In this document: in pieces, positions 58,161 through 64,000 of the stretch
Numbering within the stretch: the first letter of the stretch is position 1
Layout of the letters: every line of letters begins with the position of its first letter
Source of the DNA: Boesenbergia rotunda
Taxonomy: Eukaryota; Streptophyta; Magnoliopsida; Zingiberales; Zingiberaceae
Length of the DNA stretch: 64,000 nucleotides
Direction of reading: 5' to 3'
Assembly: GCA_024364735.1 (NCBI GenBank)
Contig: JAGFNQ010000295.1
Coordinates: 571,403 to 635,402, forward strand
Program-made: the position numbers and the translations under genes
Notes under the pieces: model-generated
The model's database searches: none
What the model was told of the DNA's origin: nothing
Seen by the model: the letters and a program-made list of their open reading frames with translations, nothing else

Positions 58161-58458
58161 TCGGGGACTGGGCATGAAACCCTGGTGAGTGAAGCCAGGT
58201 CCTAGCTTGTGAAGCTAGGTTGAAATCCCGGTGAGTGAAGCCGGGTCCTGGTGAGTGAAGCCAGGTGTTGGAAATCCCGGTGAGTGAAGCCGGGTCCTGG
58301 TGAGTGAAGCCGGGTATCCCGGTGAGTGAAGCCGGGTCCTGGTGAGTGAAGCCAGGTGTTGGAAATCTCGGTGAGTGAAGCCGGGTCCTGGTGAGTGAAG
58401 CCAGGTGTTGGAAATCCCGGTGAGTGAAGCCGGGTCCTGGTGAGTGAAGCCAGGTGTG
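58161..58458. repeat. hairpin array 1 (GAGTGAAG loop)
   Basis: About twelve units. Most read CCCGG-TGAGTGAAG-CCGGG or CCTGG-TGAGTGAAG-CCAGG, alternating. One variant reads CCTAGCTT-GTG-AAGCTAGG. Stems differ but remain complementary in most units. Confidence 0.9.
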
Positions 58459-58812
58459 GAAAAGTCCTAACTCGGAAGGTTGGGTGAAAAGTCCTAGCTT
58501 GGAGGGCTAGGTGAAAAGTCCTAACTTGGAGGGTTAGGTGAAAAGTCCCAACTGGAGGGTTAGGTGAAAAGTCCTGGCTTGGAGGGTCAGGTGCCTAGCT
58601 TGGAGGGCTAGGTTGGATGAGGGTCTGACTCGGAGGGGTTGGGTGAAAAGTCCTAGCTTGGAGGGCTAGGTGAAAAGTCCTAGCTTGGAGGGCTAGGTGA
58701 AAAGTCCTAACTTGGAGGGTTAGGTGCAAATTCCAAACTTGGAGAGTTAGATTGAAAAATCCTTAGCTTGGAGGGCTAAGGTGAATGAAATCCTAGCTTG
58801 GAAGGCTAGGTC
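58459..58812. repeat. hairpin array 2 (TTGGAGG loop)
   Basis: About thirteen units near 27 bp. Stems are CCTAGC/GCTAGG, CCTAAC/GTTAGG, CCTTAGC/GCTAAGG and CCTGGC/GTCAGG around a TTGGAGG loop, joined by GTGAAAAGT. Substitutions are mostly paired or G-T tolerant. Confidence 0.9.
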
Positions 58813-58817
58813 TGCGT

Positions 58818-59246
58818 CCCTGGATCGGTCTGGTGACCGATCAGGGAGTTGACACGCTGCTCCTTCGTGGATCGGTCTGGTGACCGATCCAGCGATGTCT
58901 GATCGGTCTGGTGACCGATCAGGGAGTGTGTGTTTCACTCACTGCACAGCTCCTGATCGGTCTGGTGACCGATCAGGGAGCGAACAGTGAGTTGAGTTCC
59001 CTTGCTAATCAGGTCCAGAATGGTCTGGTGACCGATCAGAGACTTTGGATTTGATTAAAGAATCACTGTTCACTCAAGCCTGATTGGTCTGGTGACCGAT
59101 CAGGCTGGAGCCTAATTGGTCTAGTGACCGATCAGGCAGGAGCCTGATTGGTCTGGGGACCAATCAGGAGTGTGCAGAAACTGCTGGATCGGTCTGGTGA
59201 CCGATCAGGCTCCTCCCTGATCGGTCTGGGGACCGATCAGGCGCAG
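58818..59246. repeat. hairpin array 3 (GATCGGTC/GACCGATC)
   Basis: Ten units of GATCGGTCTGGTGACCGATC type at irregular spacing. Outer stem pairs also vary together (TGG/CCA, CTG/CAG, CCTG/CAGG). One unit has ATTGG paired with CCAAT. Confidence 0.92.
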
Positions 59247-61447
59247 AACTTTAATTCAAATATGCTGTCAGAAGTCTGTTTTCACTGCCGATTCTCTGAT
59301 ACACTGCTGATATGTTTTGATATGCATTGCTAAGCCTCTGTTGAAGTGTGCAGGTGATAGCAGGTGATTCAAACACTCAAGGAGGGTCAATGGGAGGCTT
59401 TCCGTTGAGCAGGTTTGGCTGTTTCTCATTCTCAGGTTTCAACGGGCAACTGACGCAGCTGGCGACTGACGCAGCTGGCGACTGACGGAGGCTCAGCTGG
59501 AGAGGAGGTCTTCAGTGGACTGAGTGCTCAGGGAGGTCAGTGGGTTCAGGCTGGCTCAGTGGATGCTAATGAAGCTTGTGATGGTGAGCAGAGCTTAGGT
59601 GACGAAGCTGGAAGTAGAGGAGCGGTGGCGAACAAGACAGAAACTTGGGAAGTTTGGCTGGGCTGTGTTCGTGCTCTCTGTTGCTTTGTGCTTAAGCGAT
59701 CTTGTTGCATTCCTGTGAGAGCTTTGTGAGTGTTCCTTCTTGTGAGATCTCCTGTACTCAAATTATATCATCCGTGAGATCTGTGGAGAGGTTTCTCCAC
59801 CGAGAAGGAGGCTCTATCTTATCCGGGTTCACCGGGGCTTGATCTGCCGACGATCAAGGGATCGCCCACCTTACGGGCACGCCAAGGAGTAGGGGCAAGT
59901 TATCCCCGAACCTTGTATATCGCTGTGTCTACTGGTTTGCTCATTTTGTGTTGATTTCTGTTCTTCATTTCTGTTTCTGCATCTTGTCTTCCGCTGCTAA
60001 CATTTAAGTGCAGTAACTTGAAAAGAAAGCGATCTTTGTGTCCGGCTAGATTCACCCCCCCCTCTCTAGCCATCTCGTCCCCAACAGTCATGATGTACTA
60101 CTAGGTGCCACTCATGATCATTCTATAATTAGTTGATTATAGACGACCAACATAAATCGAAAGCCTATTTAGTCACATGCACTACGAGTAATCCGAGGGA
60201 TTTAAAACGAGTTGAAAATTAGATTTTTCGATCAAGAGAAATAAGTCGAATCTGAGTTAATCAGAGGCGCAACGGAAACTTAAAATGGCTAAGTCTTTTG
60301 AAGGCTTATTGGGCGAATTAAATGAGTTTAATTCGCGATCGGTTCGTCTTGGTTTGGCCGGCCAAAGAGGGTGCCAACCCCCTTTGGTTTGGCCGGCCAC
60401 AACATGGGGGAGAAACCAATTTAATTGGTTTAATTAATAAAATAAATCTAGCACGATTTGTTTTATAAATTATGGATAAATAAATTTGTGTAAAGAAATT
60501 TATATAAATAAATTTATAGAAATTTATTCTTTTATGGAAATTAAAATGATCCATGGAATGGTTTATTTTAATTTTATAAAATCAATTATGAATTGATTTT
60601 TCCATAATAAGAAAGTTTATAAATTTCTTGTAAAATTTATTTCATAATAAAAGGAGAGATGTATTTGTTTTATTATAAAGTTAGTTATAATAAAACTTGG
60701 TTTAAACGGAATAATTCATAAGAAAATTTATGGGATAAATTTCTTATGAAAAAAAATTCCGTTAAAGAGAGACTTGGCAAGGGAGATGCTACTATATAAA
60801 GGAACCAAAGGCAAGCCTTGAATTCCCAATTGAGTAATCAAGAGATTAATTCTCTCCCTCTCTCTCTTAATCTCTCCCTTCCCCTTAGGGCCGACGCCCA
60901 CATCCCCTCCTCCTAGGGTCGGCACCCAAGCTACTCCACCTAGGGCCGGCGCCTCCTCCTCCTAGGGCCGGCGCAAGCAACCATCACCAAGAAGGAGCCA
61001 AAGAAGAAGAAGAAGAAGCGGGTCGCATCTCCTTCCTTCCCGGAATTTTGATTCCGTTACTTGGTGGTTAGTTTCCTTTCTTCTCTCTTGATCTTCTAGT
61101 TGTGCCTTTAGAGAATCTAGTAGTTCTCGTCGGCACAAAACTCGTGGCTTTGCGAAGTCATCCCGAAGAGAACTCGGCGTGGACGCGAATAGAGGCGAAG
61201 CTTCCAAGGGACGCTACGGTTGGATCTCGTCCCTTACTTCGAGTTACGCGAGGTACTAAGTAAATTAGTTTACTTTTCCGCAAAGTTTTAATTTATGATC
61301 ATGTCCACACATCATAAGGTTGCATGCTAGATACGTGGTTAAAATAATTTAAGAAATTATTTTATGCTAATTCTTCCGCTGCACGTAAAAATTTAAAATT
61401 TTACGAACCCGTATCCTTGTCAACATGCACCCGGTCCCAACACAACA

Positions 61448-62175
61448 TACCCATAAAAAAGAGAAGATTAATAACAATTATGGTCATTCATAATGAACAT
61501 AATGCAAATAAAATATAAAATCATTCCATGCGTCTAACTTACATTTTGACTGGATTGATCATCGATCATACTTGGAGAATTCAAATTTGATAACTCATCT
61601 TGCTCTCTATCAATTGTAGAACCCTATAGATAGATGTACATACAATTCAATGTTAACAAATTGCACCAAATAACAATCTTATGTTCAATGTTAACAAATA
61701 ACAAAAGTAAATCTATCTATATAACAAATAACAATCTTTGTAGCGTAACAAGTGATCACCACTCACATAATATAAAATTTTAGCAAATCTTTTTCGACTT
61801 CAAATTACACCTATGCATGACCATATATATACTTACCCTAAGTATCCAGATCAACAAAGAACACTAAAGCATGTTGTATCCCAATAGTCAAATTGTAACA
61901 GTTGATATTTGAATTTCTGGATGAAGTACCATGATAAAATACAAATAAGATTAAAACACAAGGTTAATTCAATTATGTACTAAAAGGAGAATTTGAACTT
62001 GTCAAGCGTGATCAACCAATAAAAATGTTTGCAATTAAACATGAGAAGGTAACAAATTGATTTAACCAATGGGAGCAGTTAATTGTGAAGAGCAGAAGTA
62101 AAATGCACCAAATAACAAATTGCACCATCAATTGTACTTGTGTTCAATGTTAACAAATTGCACCAAATAACAATC
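61448..62175. other. AT-rich 3' flank of the FAR1-like gene
   Basis: No gene is seen. It has several copies of an AACAAATTGCACCAAATAAC-like phrase (61660-62175), a minor local repeat. Confidence 0.4.
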
Positions 62176-64000
62176 TTATAACCATACCTTTTTCTGAGAC
62201 TTTGCCTTTGTCTTTTTCACAATTTGTTCAATTTTGGATTGCTTTCTTTTCGTCGGTGGACGCCCACGAGATCTTACTTTCAGTGGACTGTGAAACTTTT
62301 TTTTCTCATTTCTTGATTCCTCATGTATTATGTTACTCTCCTGATGACCATCCAATGAATCATTAATAGTTATATCCATAATCCTTTTTTTTTTTTGCTT
62401 CTTTCAATATTCCTGTTAAAACAAAACACCTCTCATCATTTTTTGACCCAAGCTGTCCCACTTCCTGTAATAATGGTTGAAGATTATTATATTTTCGTCT
62501 TTCCTCTGCATGATGACAAATATCATCATAAATATTGGTAATTCCTTGATATCCCCGTTTAATGTCCTTGCGCCATCGTTCCAAAATATATTTTTTTGGA
62601 AGTATAGTGACATTTCTTTTCACCAGAACAGACATCAAATGTCTACACACAATTCCACGAAACTCAAAGAGACGACACAAACACTTCATCTGACGCAGTA
62701 ACTCACTATATTCTACCCAAAAGGAAACTTCTTTTGGAGTAGCTCCCTCTTTTCCATATACAGTTTCTATCACCTCAAAAAAAAGTGTTGACCCTTCTTG
62801 CTTCACAAATGAAGTGTTACAAAACATCAAACCTCGCATTTCATCTTGAAACAACTTGAATATCTTGTTAGTGTAAATACTTTGAAACTGTTTTTCAATT
62901 GGATTGCCACTAATAACCGGGATGATTGAATTGAAAGACGCAAAATCAGAATTTTCTTCCTTTTCAATCTTGCTTTTTAAAACATTGTCATATTGTTCAA
63001 CAAACTGTTTCAAAGTAGTTTTCGAATGAACATAATCATCAAAAAATGCATTCATACTCTCACTTCTTTGACTCGTCGACATCCCTGCCCAAAATTTATC
63101 TTTCACATACACAGGCATCCACTTATGACGAATTTCATATAAAGAATTCAACCAATCATTTTTCTCTAAGTTAAATTCTTCACTCAATTTTTTCCAATTG
63201 CTATCACATTCTTCAGATGTCAAAGAATTGTAAACAATATTCTTCAATCTTCTCTTTATGACTTTATAGTTGGCATGACTACTAAACTTTGCTGGAATTT
63301 TTTTCATAATATGCCAAAGACATAAACGATGATGAGAGTCTGGAAATACCTCAAGAATTGCAATTTCCATAGCTTTGCATTGATCCGTAATAATAGCTCG
63401 CGGAGCTCGTCCTCTTATGCATGTCAACCATGATTTAAATAACCAAATAAAAGTTTCAGAATCTTCTTTGGATATCAAACCACAACCAAGTAATATAGAT
63501 TCACCATGATGATTTACTCCAACAAACGGAGCAAATGACATATCATAACTATTGGTGAGATATGTAGTATCAAATGTAACAACATCAGAAAAAGAATCAC
63601 ATGCGGCTCTACATCTAGCATTAGCCCAAAATATATTTCTTATGCGAGAATCTTCATCTACGTCAATCACATAAAAAAAATTTGAATTTCTACTTTGCAT
63701 ACGACAAAAGTAATTATTCAAGGCTTCTGCATCACCATTCCCAAGCCTTAATCTCCGTGCTTCAGCCACATAATTTCTACACTTCCTCTCATTAAATGAT
63801 AAATTTTCATAGCCACCAGCTTCAACAACAAATGATTGGAAACTCTTACTCAAAGTTATTCCTGCTTGATCATTAAACTCTAATTTTCTCTTAGTTTGAG
63901 AATCTAACACTTTATTACATCTAAAATGTCTTGATTTATTTAGACTTAATGCATGATTGTGATCAAGCTGAATACTAGTAATGACACATAATCCATCATT
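62176..64000 (-). CDS. FAR1/FHY3-related protein (MULE-type transposase fold), start beyond window
   Basis: The frame is open from the right edge. The last part of the FAR1 DNA-binding region (LDHNHALS) is followed by a linker and the MULE transposase domain, with VVTFDTTYLTN, APFVGVNHHGES, AIITDQ and LCLWHIMKK. A SWIM zinc finger (CLCRLFEF...CRHL) lies near 62660. After an A12 run (62387-62398) the frame changes: one frame stops shortly, the other continues as MDITINDSL... and ends with the C-terminal SRGRPPTKRKQSKIEQ basic motif (stop at 62176). That tail is typical of FAR1-RELATED SEQUENCE proteins, so the shift is probably a homopolymer indel or an unplaced intron. In this family the proteins are transposase-derived nuclear transcription factors, FHY3/FAR1 acting in phytochrome A signalling. 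A live Mutator-like transposase cannot be excluded. Confidence 0.8.

Larger units (their letters stand above)
58077..60086 (+). mobile_element. solo LTR with target duplication GTCAT and ~35 hairpins
   Basis: 2,010 bp from TGTTGATGCAGTC to CGTCCCCAACA. GTCAT lies on both sides (58072-58076 and 60087-60091). The end carries TTCACCCCCCCCTCTC, as in SIRE-like LTRs. Its first half is filled by three consecutive arrays of stem-loop repeats (58161-59241). No internal domains, primer site or polypurine tract are present. I could not place a TATA box with confidence. Confidence 0.92.
57156..61442 (+). mobile_element. solo LTR with target duplication CAACA, hosting a second solo LTR
   Basis: It starts TGTTAGTGATATGAG and ends CCGGTCCCAACA. 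CAACA flanks both ends (57151-57155 and 61443-61447). Without the nested unit it is about 2.27 kb. A TATA box (TATATAAA) lies at 60793-60800, followed by a CT-rich leader with repeated CCTAGGGCCGGCGC. Upstream of TATA there are a pair of TTTGGCCGGCCA palindromes (60352-60400) and a perfect 10-bp-stem hairpin GCGAATTAAA/TTTAATTCGC (60313-60336). Short open frames inside (for example 57703-58053) have no domain I recognise. Confidence 0.88.

Noticed and set aside
58161..59246. CRISPR-like array
   Set aside because: Units are stem-loops with variable stems and little or no unique spacer, inside a plant solo LTR with a target duplication, so this is not CRISPR.

Overview
This window is plant nuclear DNA. 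The coding genes have spliceosomal introns with GT-AG borders (one probable GC-AG). The genes present are an LLM-type B-GATA factor, an HSL3-like receptor kinase and a FAR1-related protein, and most of the remaining sequence is LTR retrotransposons. Gene style and repeat style suggest a monocot, perhaps of the ginger/banana order; that placement is inference, not proof.

Layout. 1-4.9 kb: the edge of a minus-strand gene, then a GNC/CGA1-type GATA gene (minus) whose reading frame is broken twice at homopolymers. 4.9-7.1 kb: an LTR with another probable LTR nested in it. 7.1-12.7 kb: AT-rich spacer with two MITEs, SINE-like units and an orphan first exon resembling TM9SF/nonaspanin. 12.74-19.76 kb: a CACTA transposon with matching TIRs and an AAT target duplication. 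It has no visible transposase but carries minus-strand exons that look captured from several host genes. 19.77-26.18 kb: a rearranged retrotransposon cluster with a SIRE-like copia end in minus orientation, a gypsy 5' LTR with its primer site and the start of gag, and a copia 3' half with its LTR in plus orientation. 27.9-29.5 kb: a possible plus-strand first exon and a retroelement 3' end.

29.7-43.4 kb: an HSL3-like LRR receptor kinase (minus, 1007 residues, open frame). Its single kinase-domain intron has grown to 10,657 bp because a copia element (TSD CAAAC) landed in it and a deleted gypsy element (TSD CTCCT) landed in the copia. 43.6-48.5 kb: a foldback element, a 19-copy 112-bp minisatellite, and a gypsy gag with its LTR. 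48.5-52 kb: AT-rich spacer, a 0.4-kb tandem duplication and a second foldback copy. 52.5-54.1 kb: a small GRF zinc-finger gene with a C-terminal membrane helix. 54.86-56.2 kb: a solo LTR (TSD GAATA) inside a broken minus-strand reading frame. 57.16-61.44 kb: a solo LTR (TSD CAACA) that contains another solo LTR (TSD GTCAT). 62.2-64.0 kb: a FAR1/FHY3-related gene (minus) running off the right edge.

The most unusual signal is in the LTRs. Six different LTRs in this one window each carry arrays of short dyad-symmetric hairpins, and in at least four of them the array lies on the upstream side of a TATA-like box. The stem sequence differs completely between LTRs (TCGA cores with different flanks, GGCGCC, CGGTC/GACCG, GGCCGGCC), but the architecture is the same. 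In the LTR at 58077-60086 about 35 consecutive stem-loops keep their loops while stems change in compensating pairs. This looks like selection or a copying mechanism that preserves structure rather than sequence.

The host genes here do not form a pathway. The logic of the window is TE nesting around sparse genes.
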